Positions 45,232 through 53,374 of a DNA stretch of 64,000 nt are shown in pieces. The stretch is from positions 372,001 to 436,000 of the forward strand of contig NZ_LT627734.1 of assembly GCF_900100865.1 (NCBI RefSeq), in the 5' to 3' direction. This stretch comes from Candidatus Aquiluna sp. UB-MaderosW2red. Its GTDB lineage: Bacteria; Actinomycetota; Actinomycetes; Actinomycetales; Microbacteriaceae. Numbering within the stretch: the stretch's first letter is position 1; each line of letters begins with the position of its first letter. The notes below the pieces were generated by a model, which saw nothing but the letters and a program-made list of their open reading frames with translations, had not been told where the DNA came from and ran no database searches. The translations under genes were made by a program, and so were the position numbers.

Positions 45232-45471
45232 TTAAAGCACCCGCATCAGTTTCTGAGATCGCTTGATCGACTCCGCTTGCCGACGTTGGCTTTCGGGCTT
45301 ATTACGCATGATCATCGCGTATCGAAATGTCCCCTCAAGAGCACCGACCGCACCTTCACCGTGTCCCTTAATTGTCTCTAGTGATTCTGATTGCCAAAAA
45401 CGAACAAGTGAAGAGCCGGCTTCTTCGTCTAGTAGTTGGTCTCCTTGATTGATTAGGTCTTGTAGGTTCAC
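45232..45471 (-). CDS. small hypothetical protein, cassette 1
   Basis: A 79-residue soluble protein starting with GTG (MNLQDLINQGDQLLDEEAGS), with RFWQSESLETI and a basic C-terminus (RRQAESIKRSQKLM). No recognised domain. Same strand and 90 bp upstream of the small membrane-type gene, so probably co-transcribed. Real-gene status rests on composition and context only. Confidence 0.4.
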   Translation of the reverse strand: MNLQDLINQGDQLLDEEAGSSLVRFWQSESLETIKGHGEGAVGALEGTFRYAMIMRNKPESQRRQAESIKRSQKLMRVL

Positions 45472-45698
45472 GGGCTTCGCCTGCGCTTAAGGCGCTCATT
45501 AGTTTTTTGATCAGAGGCTTACCTTGATCTACTTCAATTAGATGCTTATTGATAATAATTCTCAAACAGACACTGCCAGAGACCTAACGAAAACTAGAAA
45601 CAATCAACGGGGCCGATTGCCCCAGAATCGCGTCACTCTCCAAACAAAAAGCCGATGATGGACATCTGCCTCTGTAAACATGAATAATACTTATGTTT

Positions 45699-45755
45699 GG
45701 TGCGGCTCTTGCAAAGTTATTCCAAACATTGCATAACTACTAAAACGCTTATGGA
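45699..45755 (+). repeat. 57-bp leader repeat before the second HTH gene
   Basis: Second copy of 44466-44522; differs at only a few positions outside the start codon region. Confidence 0.85.
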
Positions 45756-46131
45756 TGTGCGGATCCGGACAGAATTTGAGCATCGCCTACCAGAGGTCGG
45801 ACGTCGAATCCCTGCCTCCGCGGCGCAACTGCGGCCCGAGCAGGTAGATGAGTTGGTCCGGCTCTATGGCGAGACGAAGTCAGTCAAAGGCCTCGCTCGA
45901 CACCTCGGCATCCACAATCACACTGTTCGTAAGCACTTAAAGGCACGAGGTGCGGAGATTGTGCAGCCTGGCTTGATCAGCCCGGAACAATTGACTCTGG
46001 CGATCGAGCTACACGAGGCCGGACAATCAGGCATCAGAATCGGCAAGCGGCTCAGATTCGATAATCACACGATTATCCACGCTCTCCGCCAGTCCGGTGT
46101 AAAGATCCGGGCCCAACTAGGACGCAGCTAG
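45751..46131 (+). CDS. resolvase-type HTH protein 2
   Basis: A 126-residue paralog of the protein at 44518 (MDVRIRTEFEHRLPEVGRRI, then AAQLRPEQVDELVRLYGETK). The first helix-turn-helix reads GIHNHTVRKHLKARG and the second RLRFDNHTIIHALRQSG, so the recognition helices differ from those of the paralog while the scaffold is kept, suggesting distinct DNA targets. Its stop overlaps, tail to tail, the stop of the SLOG gene, giving the same convergent layout as cassette 1. Confidence 0.72.
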   Translation: MDVRIRTEFEHRLPEVGRRIPASAAQLRPEQVDELVRLYGETKSVKGLARHLGIHNHTVRKHLKARGAEIVQPGLISPEQLTLAIELHEAGQSGIRIGKRLRFDNHTIIHALRQSGVKIRAQLGRS

Positions 46132-46622
46132 TTCTTGGCCAACCTGCTTGCGCCTTCAGGCCAAACGATCACGACCTTTTTACCTATGCCCCGGGCATAG
46201 TGAACAACATCCCCTGTTCCGCCCTGTCCGACGGCTTCCTTGCCATCCCGTACTGCTATCAACTCGTCGGCCACGTCAGCAATCTTGTTGCCAGCCGCCC
46301 AATAAGCATCCTGCGAAGGATTGACGAACTCGAGTTGGATCACAGTTTTCGCCATCGCCTTTACACGCTCATAATTGCTATGCGCAGCGGTGCTTTCAAA
46401 AGAGCTTTCATAGTGATCAGACGGAATGACGATTTCAAGTTCGCCACCAGCTTTGAGCACTTCTTCAGCAAAGATTTGGTCAGCTCCCTCTGCCAGCGAT
46501 CTCACTCCAACGACGTCAGTCTTGGTGCCGAGGTAGGCAGCTATCGAGTCGCGCACCATCAATTCGGTGTCTTCCGTAAGTACTTGATGACCGGTGACTC
46601 CGATTTTCAGATCGCCAGCCAT
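46128..46622 (-). CDS. SLOG-like nucleotide-sensing protein
   Basis: A 164-residue protein with LKIGVTGHQVL (5-15), GVRSLAEGADQIFAEEVLKA (39-58), LEIVIPSDHYESSF and QGGTGDVVHYARGIGKKVVI plus VWPEGASR. This is the Rossmann-like SLOG arrangement (G-V-T-G-H, S-L-A-x-G-A-D, G-G-T-x-D-x-V-x-Y-A-R) predicted to bind or process nucleotide signals; the SLOG domain of Thoeris ThsA binds cyclic ADP-ribose products. Its ATG overlaps the caspase stop (TGATG), so the two are translationally coupled. Acting as signal sensor for the neighbouring caspase is my inference. It could instead be a signal-processing enzyme. Confidence 0.72.
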   Translation of the reverse strand: MAGDLKIGVTGHQVLTEDTELMVRDSIAAYLGTKTDVVGVRSLAEGADQIFAEEVLKAGGELEIVIPSDHYESSFESTAAHSNYERVKAMAKTVIQLEFVNPSQDAYWAAGNKIADVADELIAVRDGKEAVGQGGTGDVVHYARGIGKKVVIVWPEGASRLAKN

Positions 46623-47584
46623 CAGAACAGCCCCTGTTTCGCCGGCTTCCAGTAGTGCTGTCCGAGCATCGTCAGTCGGCAGGACTTGCTGTTCTTGGCC
46701 GCGAAATAAAGAAACTCTTCGTTAACGGCTTCGATCAATTTGGCGTCGCGACAGCGCTGGATCTTTTTGAAGATTGTGACATGAGCAGTATCGAAGCCCA
46801 CGATGGTGTCTTCGTACGTCGGATCGAGCGGGTACTCATCCGCTACGTTGGGAAACCATGTTGGAAACTCTCGAAGAGTGGCAAGTGGCACGGCCGGCAA
46901 TGCTTTTCGAAGCGACTCGACCTTGCTCAGGTTCGCTTTGAAGAGAGGACGCTGGTCCCACGCGCCAAGTTCTTCCTCAACGCACGAATAGATGCCGGGC
47001 GCTGATACATCACCAAGAACATCGGCCGCACCGCCTTCGAGTGCGCCGCATACCAGCTCAGTGAAGATACCGTTGCCGTTGCCTTCGGCCGCAGTTTGAC
47101 CGGCACGTGATGCCGTCAAAAACGATACACCTTCGCTGACGTTGGCCTCGTTGTTGTTGCGCGAGGGCGAGGCACCCACTGCGCCGCTTGTACACGAATC
47201 TAGAATTATGACCCGTTCAGTTGCCGGCGAATTATTTGCACGAGTAGGCACGTCACTCAGGTTGACCCCTTCGTCACCGTTCGCGACGTCCTGTGTTACT
47301 AGATAGCCACCAAGGTCGTTCTCGGTCCCGTGGCCAGCGAAGCAGAAGAGTGCGACGTCAGCTTCACCAGGTGCAAAGAGCTGTTCGAGATCTTGTCGAA
47401 GAGAAGCTCTCGTGATTTGGTTGCCGTGCTCTGAGGTCCGAAGTACCACTTCAAAGTTAGGAGAGCCGTCGTGGTTCCCCCTAAGCAGCGCTGAAATCGC
47501 CTTGGCGTCGTTTACTTAACCGGCCAAGGGCGCGAACGAATAGTCGTCAATACCAACGACGAGTGCACGGCGTTGTCTAGGCAT
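46622..47584 (-). pseudogene. caspase-family protease, interrupted by one in-frame TAA
   Basis: Codons 1-321 read as one frame from ATG 47584: MPRQRRALVVGIDDYSFAPL-AG, then TAA at codon 23 (47516-47518), then VNDAKAISALL and onward without further stops. The catalytic dyad is present: H85 in FCFAGHG and C131 in IILDSCTSG. The C-terminal ~100 residues (YPLDPTYED... KSCRLTMLGQHYWK) form a winged-helix-like extension. Relatives have an uninterrupted L-x-G-x-V-N-D-A at the stop position. A GTG at 47449 could restart a 275-residue form that keeps both catalytic residues but lacks the first strand. The start overlaps the TIR-like gene by 8 bp. Either recent inactivation, a sequence error or restart expression. 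Confidence 0.8.
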
Positions 47585-47990
47585 TTTTCCCTTCGCCCAT
47601 CATCTGCTTGATCGCGTTGGCAATCGCGTCCCACTTCCAACTAATCGCTCGTCCATTCGAGAGACCCGACGGCATAGTCCTAGATGAATTCGCTCCGTCA
47701 ACGCAGACCCCGAACGCTGGAACGTTCTTGTCCTTCGCCATTGCGATCTCAGCCGAGACGCCATAGGCACTTCCCATGGACTTGCCGACTAGGACGATAA
47801 CCATGTTGCACGCCGCGGTCTTTGCCGCGATCCTTTCTTCCCACTCGTCTTCTTCGAGAGCCGTCTTCGATGACCAATCTTGGATTACGAGTGGCGTTGG
47901 TGAATCTTCCTTGCCCTGTCCGACGAATAGCCGGCGAGATTCTTCGTTGTGGTCGAAATCGAAACTAATGAATGCGCGTCGATCTGCCAT
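47577..47990 (-). CDS. TIR-like (DUF1863/ThsB-type) signalling enzyme
   Basis: A 137-residue protein starting MADRRAFISFDFDHNEESRR, the opening of the MTH538/DUF1863 TIR-like fold found in Thoeris ThsB. Further family elements are W-E-E-R-I-A-A-K-T-A-A-C-N-M-V-I-V-L-V-G-K and the YGVSAEIAMA helix, whose Glu is the candidate NADase catalytic residue. ThsB proteins make cyclic ADP-ribose variants from NAD after phage sensing. As first gene of a three-gene overlapping operon with caspase and SLOG genes, it should be the signal producer. Function inferred; motif match good. Confidence 0.78.
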   Translation of the reverse strand: MADRRAFISFDFDHNEESRRLFVGQGKEDSPTPLVIQDWSSKTALEEDEWEERIAAKTAACNMVIVLVGKSMGSAYGVSAEIAMAKDKNVPAFGVCVDGANSSRTMPSGLSNGRAISWKWDAIANAIKQMMGEGKNA

Positions 47991-48108
47991 GATTTGCTCC
48001 TTGCAAATGCGTTCTCTTCACGGCTCAAAGAGTAACGCGTTAGTTAGGTCTTCCTTACGGCCGATACGCCCATTATCAATATATTGGACCCGATTCACAT
48101 ACTAACCA

Positions 48109-48537
48109 CTACATATTGTGGTCAAGCCGTTCGCGCATCACCTCGATAAGAATCTTGGCGAGCCTTGCGGGATCAATCTGTGGGGTCACCAGAATCGCGA
48201 TTTTCGCTACGTATAGCTTGCCGCGGCCAGGTGACGGAAGTTGCGCAGGGACGACATCAAGAAATGGTGCGATGCGCACGAATGCTTTGCCTCCCTGATG
48301 CGGAAGTGATGCCCGCAGCTTCGTGATTGCCGCACGGTGCGCTCGTAGTTGGACATCCGTGAGTGGCTTCGAAGGTTCGTAGAAGTCATGGATCAGGATC
48401 TGCCCGGTTGGACTCAGCATGGGGAATGCGAAGCCGTGACGATCAATCCATTCACGACGAAGTTGATGATGTTGGGGTATGTACGTTGTTTGGGTGGACG
48501 AACTGAATAACGAGAACGCACTTTGTTGATCAAACAT
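48109..48537 (-). CDS. hypothetical protein downstream of the helicase
   Basis: A 142-residue protein (MFDQQSAFSLFSSSTQTTYI, then RREWIDRHGFAFPMLSPTGQ, with IHDFYEPSKPLTDVQLRAHR). Soluble, no signal or membrane helix, no recognised domain. Same strand, 39 bp after the UvrD-type helicase stop, so it ends the Gabija-type operon as read here. It may be an accessory subunit or an unrelated passenger. Confidence 0.5.
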   Translation of the reverse strand: MFDQQSAFSLFSSSTQTTYIPQHHQLRREWIDRHGFAFPMLSPTGQILIHDFYEPSKPLTDVQLRAHRAAITKLRASLPHQGGKAFVRIAPFLDVVPAQLPSPGRGKLYVAKIAILVTPQIDPARLAKILIEVMRERLDHNM

Positions 48538-48576
48538 CCCTCTTCAGGGTAGATCTCCGAAAGGCTGCTTCTTGCA

Positions 48577-50226
48577 CTACTCGTCTGCATAGCCGAGGAA
48601 TTCATTGTGCTGAGTTCGGGATTCTGCCCACCTTCCTGGGTGCCCAGCTGGTCGCGCGCGGAAGTCTGATGAAGTCAGGTGAAGTTCGTCCTTTGCCCTG
48701 GAGATCGCAACAAAGAACTCGGCCTTGGCGTCGTTTCCCCAGAACATCTGCGTCTCGACGCCAACGACGACCACCTTCGCAAATTCCATGCCTTTGCACT
48801 TGTGGATCGTGAGAAGGCGCACGGCCTCGACGTCGGAAAGCCTCTTGAGCGCATCCTCAATCGAACCCGCCGCACTCAGTGCAACTTCGATCTCCGTGTC
48901 GATTTTCGACGTGACCTCCGCCAACCGACTGGCAACTTCATAGCCTGGTGCCAGTGCCACGATGACGGGCTCCGTGACTAACGTCCGGAACTCCTCCATG
49001 ATAGCGTGCCAGTCGGCGAATGCTGTCCGGTCAAACACCGCTGAGCGAACGAGCTTGCGTTTCTCTGAGACGAATCGCTTCCGTTTGCTGTCGTAGCGAC
49101 GCCCACCCTCATCCGAAAGTCCACGCCGTGCCGCCAGTCTCGTCAACTCGGAGTAGGCGTTCGGATCGCGGTCGAGCACCAGAACGCGCAACAAGCAAAG
49201 CACCAGGCTCGATGCAGGTTCCGCGGCAAGGTCCTGGAGTGCCGCCTCATTGCGAGAGGGGATTCCACGAACGGCGAGTTCGGCCTGGATCTTCGCTCCG
49301 TAGAGGTGGGGCTGATTGCGAATTAGAATTGCAATCTCACTGAGAGGAGTTCCCTCGGCGATCCACCGCACCACGAGGTCAACCACTGCCACAGCCTCTT
49401 TGTTGTCAGTGTCAAACGAACGCTTCACGACAATGCCAGGTGTGCCGGTCGGCTCTCCTGCCGGCAGGGCCGCTGAAGGGTCCATGACCAAGACCATGCG
49501 GTTGTGCATCCGGCGGATTAGGGGGGCTGATCGATAGTTCTGGTACAGCGACAGCCTGGTGGCGTTGAAGTCATTCGCGAACGTCTCCAGAATCCCGTCA
49601 ACGGCTCCAGCGAAGGACATGATCTTCTGCTTCGTGTCGCCCACTGCAGTTAGGCGCGTAGACGTGCCTGCGAAAATCCCTTTGATTAGGCGGTACTGGC
49701 TCTCGGTAGAATCCTGAAACTCGTCGAGGAAGACTTGGCTGTAAGTCTGACGGAGCCCCCCGAGGGCGTGGGGGCTTAAGTGAAGAATGTCGATTGCAAG
49801 CGGGACTAGATCATCGAAAGTGATTTGACGGCCCGGTATCCGGTCATAGGGGTGAATCGCATAGTCGGCAGTAAGTGCCTTCGAACCGGTGAGAAGTGGC
49901 CGATAATTGTCGATCAAGCGCTTTGCAAGCGCATGGAATGTGACGCTGTCCAGGCGTGAGGCTAAGTCTCGACCGCACCGTTCCCGCACGCGCTTATTCA
50001 GCGTTGCGGCGGCATCCACTTTGAACGAGATAGCCAAGATGCGGCGAGGATAGGGGCAAACTCCGGTACGCAGGAGAAAGTCTGCTCGCTGGGCAAGCAG
50101 CTCGGTCTTTCCAGCGCCTGGACCCGCAGAAACAACTACGTTGTCGACGCGTTCGGTAGCAGCACTTAGAGCGTTGGGCTCCAGCGTCACGCCTTTCGCA
50201 GGCGCCCAGTCTTGTGGGACGATCAT
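48577..50226 (-). CDS. gajB: UvrD/Rep-type helicase, GajB-like
   Basis: A 549-residue superfamily 1A helicase. Walker A is SAGPGAGKTE (33-42), motif Ia AISFKVDAAATL (65-76), Walker B FLDEFQD (166-172), motif III VGDTKQKI, motif IV LYQNYRS, motif V LLTIHKCKGMEF and motif VI FFVAISRAKDEL. The ATG lies in a 4-bp ATGA overlap with the OLD-nuclease gene, the fixed order of Gabija (GajA then GajB), where GajB is activated by DNA ends and works with GajA to cut phage DNA. Somewhat longer than the typical GajB. Assignment rests on motifs and the neighbour. Confidence 0.8.
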   Translation of the reverse strand: MIVPQDWAPAKGVTLEPNALSAATERVDNVVVSAGPGAGKTELLAQRADFLLRTGVCPYPRRILAISFKVDAAATLNKRVRERCGRDLASRLDSVTFHALAKRLIDNYRPLLTGSKALTADYAIHPYDRIPGRQITFDDLVPLAIDILHLSPHALGGLRQTYSQVFLDEFQDSTESQYRLIKGIFAGTSTRLTAVGDTKQKIMSFAGAVDGILETFANDFNATRLSLYQNYRSAPLIRRMHNRMVLVMDPSAALPAGEPTGTPGIVVKRSFDTDNKEAVAVVDLVVRWIAEGTPLSEIAILIRNQPHLYGAKIQAELAVRGIPSRNEAALQDLAAEPASSLVLCLLRVLVLDRDPNAYSELTRLAARRGLSDEGGRRYDSKRKRFVSEKRKLVRSAVFDRTAFADWHAIMEEFRTLVTEPVIVALAPGYEVASRLAEVTSKIDTEIEVALSAAGSIEDALKRLSDVEAVRLLTIHKCKGMEFAKVVVVGVETQMFWGNDAKAEFFVAISRAKDELHLTSSDFRARPAGHPGRWAESRTQHNEFLGYADE

Positions 50227-52133
50227 TCCGAAATCGCTGCGAGCTTCAGCCGCACAGCCTCAACCAGTCGCTTCAAGACTTCAGGCAGGCCATCAAGCAG
50301 GTCGTCATCCGAAAGCGCCGCCATCGCGTTGATGTGGGTTGCGGGCTTGCTGCCGCGCTTGAAGAGCTTGTGATAGCTGATGAAGAGGTTGCGGATCTCG
50401 TCACGGAGCTTGTCATCGTTGGCATGCATCTTTCCGAGCACCGCGGCAATGTCGGCACCCCCAGGAATTTCCGGCGCGGCGCCATAGGCGTCGGGGTAAG
50501 CCTCGAGAAGCATCATGTCGAGGTCGATAGGACCCGAGAAGAAGACGCCTTGAGCTTCGAGTAATGCCAATCCGCCATCGCCTAGTTTGTAGTCTGGAAA
50601 TGGCTTGTCAGCATTCCAATCTGCGATTCCATCGAGTTGTTTCTGGACGAAAGTTCCGTCTCGAACGTCGTTGACTTGCTTCGCGGCGTAGCTCAACCGA
50701 CCCCATCCACCCTGCCAACGCCCCGCGTCGAGGTCGAGCAGCGTCAGGTACGAGATGTCGAGTCCATCGAGCAGCCTCCAGAAGTGATGAACGAAACGCC
50801 CACCCAATGGCACGACCGAGACAGACGCATCGTCTTCTGCGATTCCCGCCGCCGCCAGGATGCGTGAAATGACAATCTGCTCGCTGTCTCCCTCGCCAAG
50901 CACAACCAACCGGGAGAAGTAGAGCTCGGGGAACGACTTAACGGCTTCGCGCACGAACTTCGCGCCGTCCGTCCCTAGGCTCGGAAGAGCGATCTCTCGG
51001 ACTTGACTCGAGCGGCTCTCGTCGAGTCGGAGGTAGCGAATTGCCGTTGGATCGACCCGCTTCAACATGCCGGGTGCGTGTGTAGCCAGAATGCCCTGCG
51101 CATCGCCGTGCGCGGTCGTTTCCTTGATGAGACGAATGATTCGCCCGAGGTAATGGGGGGACAGACTGTTCTCGGGCTCTTCGATCGCAATGATCGTATG
51201 GACTGGTGGCCGCAACTTATCTGGATCGAAGGCAGCATTCGTCCCAGCTAGGACGTCGCGTGCGACGCCGAGCGAAGCAACGACAAGCGAGACATAAAGA
51301 AGCGACTTCTGGCCGTCACTCAGCCGCTCGAACGCCAAGACTCCGCCATCCGTCGATGGCGTAAAGGAAATGCTCAGCTGACTGAGAATCCCCTCAAGTT
51401 CGCCACGCCCGAACGTAATTTTCGGATCCTTCAGGAAAGGTCCTTTGTGAAGTCCGGACCACGACGTCGTAATTGTCTCGACAAGACTGGCAACAGCGGC
51501 GTTTCCGGACATCGAGGCGGTGATGTCATCGCTGAGGTCGGACAAGGATTCACGTTCCACCGACCAATCCGCCGCACGCAGGAGGCGTCCTACCAGCGAG
51601 CTTGGAGTGTAGGAGATGTGATCCGAAGGATCTCTCCTCGCGGGCAGGTAGTGCACCTCGATTGCCGCACGTTCTTGCCTAGGCATCTCTGACGTCTTTG
51701 TCGGCTGTCCGACGGCGTCTACCTGGGTGACATAGACGATCTTCTCGTCGACAAAGCCGTCGTCATCCAGTGTTGCAGTGAGACGAATCCGAATACGCGG
51801 TATCGAACCGGGATCGTCGATCGCCATATGACCGAAGAAGGGTGGGACCGAGGGGTGGACGCTCCCGTCCGAAGTCTCTGGGAAGTAGACATCAACTTCG
51901 ATCCACAGCTCACGCTCGCGATCGAGCGCAGGATCGATTGGGAAATGGAAGTCCTCGGGGCGCACCCAGCGCAGCGTCTGAGATGTTCCGAACAGCCGCG
52001 CCAACGCTTCTAACACAGCGGTCTTGCCGGAGCCATTCGGACCAATCAGATAGGTCAGATCATCAAGGCGTATTTCTGTCGGAGAAGGCCCAAACGACTG
52101 GAACCCAGCCAGTCGAATCGTAGTGATCTTCAT
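50223..52133 (-). CDS. gajA: OLD-family nuclease with ABC ATPase and TOPRIM domains, GajA-like
   Basis: A 636-residue class 2 (helicase-associated) OLD nuclease. The ATPase head has Walker A GPNGSGKT (31-38), an ABC-type signature RLSDGQKSLLY and Walker B IIAIEEPENSLSP, then ILATHAPG. The TOPRIM nuclease half has VVLGEGDSEQ with its metal-binding Glu and LLDLDAG with the D-x-D pair. GajA nicks specific DNA when nucleotide levels fall during phage replication. It overlaps the GajB-type gene by 4 bp and the upstream PD-(D/E)XK gene by 4 bp, so three genes are tightly coupled. Complete in length. Confidence 0.85.
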   Translation of the reverse strand: MKITTIRLAGFQSFGPSPTEIRLDDLTYLIGPNGSGKTAVLEALARLFGTSQTLRWVRPEDFHFPIDPALDRERELWIEVDVYFPETSDGSVHPSVPPFFGHMAIDDPGSIPRIRIRLTATLDDDGFVDEKIVYVTQVDAVGQPTKTSEMPRQERAAIEVHYLPARRDPSDHISYTPSSLVGRLLRAADWSVERESLSDLSDDITASMSGNAAVASLVETITTSWSGLHKGPFLKDPKITFGRGELEGILSQLSISFTPSTDGGVLAFERLSDGQKSLLYVSLVVASLGVARDVLAGTNAAFDPDKLRPPVHTIIAIEEPENSLSPHYLGRIIRLIKETTAHGDAQGILATHAPGMLKRVDPTAIRYLRLDESRSSQVREIALPSLGTDGAKFVREAVKSFPELYFSRLVVLGEGDSEQIVISRILAAAGIAEDDASVSVVPLGGRFVHHFWRLLDGLDISYLTLLDLDAGRWQGGWGRLSYAAKQVNDVRDGTFVQKQLDGIADWNADKPFPDYKLGDGGLALLEAQGVFFSGPIDLDMMLLEAYPDAYGAAPEIPGGADIAAVLGKMHANDDKLRDEIRNLFISYHKLFKRGSKPATHINAMAALSDDDLLDGLPEVLKRLVEAVRLKLAAISE

Positions 52134-53374
52134 AATTGCTCCGCCTTCCCCTTCGGAAGTACTACGAACAACACGGCCAGCTGGATCTCTCGCTCCCGAT
52201 CTTCGGGATGCCCAAGGATGAAGTTACGACGCTTAGTCTTGTCTGAACTGCCCTTACCCACCCTTTTGTGGGCGGGGTGAGCCTTGATCGCCTCTTCAGC
52301 CTTATCGAAGACCGCGGAGGCATCCCTGTTGTCGATGAAGACGATCAGGGCGGCCTTCTCATCACGCCAAGGGAGATAGCCAAGCAACTGATCGATAGCA
52401 CTGCCGAGTCCTTTGGCTCCTTTCCACCACTTGCACTCACCAACGAAGACGTGCCGATCCTCGACACGAATCAAGATGTCGGTCTTTCCGGTCTTGACGA
52501 AGGTCTCTCCGGTTGCAGCGCCCTGAAACGTGCCGTTCAGCATGACCAAGATGTAGTCGCGAAGCTCCTCCTCGTCCTTGCCTGCGACCACCGACGGGGT
52601 TCGCTCCATAGACAGCATTGCCGACCCAATGACTTGAATGGCATCTTCATATTGCCCGTCAGTCAGCGCCCACTCGTCCTTGTATGGTTGACGCGGGGTC
52701 GCCGGAGCGGTCCGCTGAGTACCCAGCACCTTTCGTTGCAGTGGCAATGACGCAGGTGCGTTAGTCCGCTTCTTTAGAGGAAAGCCCAGAGCACCGGCGA
52801 GGTCTCGCTTGCTTTGAATTAGCGACTTCCGCCGCTCCACTGCCGGGCGAAGCCTCGTCGCTAGGGATGAGTTGAAGCCCTCGACATCTTTCCTTGAATG
52901 GCCCGCATTCGTGCGGACTTTGTCGATCTCCTGCTCGAACCCGCGACGAGCTGCTTCCGCATCGACGCCTTGACCTGCGTCCATCACGATGCGAACGGTC
53001 AGCCTCCCATCTCGAACGTCTGCCTGAATCCTGGTGAACGCCAGCGAGGTAGAGGGCTTGTAATAAAGCAGGTCTTCCTCGCCATCGAACTCGTATTCGG
53101 CGTGAAGCTTGAACACAGGACGCTTCACAGTTCTGCGGTCACGGCCCCACTCATCTGAAACATCAACGGTGCCTTCCGCGATCCCACCGTCGATGGGCTC
53201 AGGTCCAATAGCCAGCGGCGCCAAAAGCGACCTGTCAAGAAGCTCCTTGAGGAGATCATCAGTCGATCGACTCAGAATTTCGTCTTCCGGCTTCCGCTCA
53301 AACCAAGCTATGGCGTCGCGGACTAGACGGTCGAAGTGATCCCGGAGATATCCACGCTCGAAGAGGTCGGTCAT
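52130..53374 (-). CDS. PD-(D/E)XK-type nuclease fused into the Gabija operon
   Basis: A 414-residue protein. The C-terminal third contains GKTDILIRVEDRHVFVGECK followed by WWKG (about 293-316): D, then G-E-C-K, is the D-(x)n-E-x-K core of PD-(D/E)XK nucleases, with the downstream helix SAIDQLLGYLPWRDEKAALI. The N-terminal half is predicted soluble and unrecognised. It overlaps gajA by 4 bp downstream and the chimeric ORF by 4 bp upstream. Standard Gabija has only two genes, so this is an accessory nuclease or a separate system sharing a promoter. Confidence 0.65.
   Translation of the reverse strand: MTDLFERGYLRDHFDRLVRDAIAWFERKPEDEILSRSTDDLLKELLDRSLLAPLAIGPEPIDGGIAEGTVDVSDEWGRDRRTVKRPVFKLHAEYEFDGEEDLLYYKPSTSLAFTRIQADVRDGRLTVRIVMDAGQGVDAEAARRGFEQEIDKVRTNAGHSRKDVEGFNSSLATRLRPAVERRKSLIQSKRDLAGALGFPLKKRTNAPASLPLQRKVLGTQRTAPATPRQPYKDEWALTDGQYEDAIQVIGSAMLSMERTPSVVAGKDEEELRDYILVMLNGTFQGAATGETFVKTGKTDILIRVEDRHVFVGECKWWKGAKGLGSAIDQLLGYLPWRDEKAALIVFIDNRDASAVFDKAEEAIKAHPAHKRVGKGSSDKTKRRNFILGHPEDREREIQLAVLFVVLPKGKAEQL

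Noticed and set aside
47516-47518. Recoding of the caspase stop as selenocysteine
   Set aside because: The codon is TAA, not TGA, and no SECIS-like element or Sec machinery is seen.
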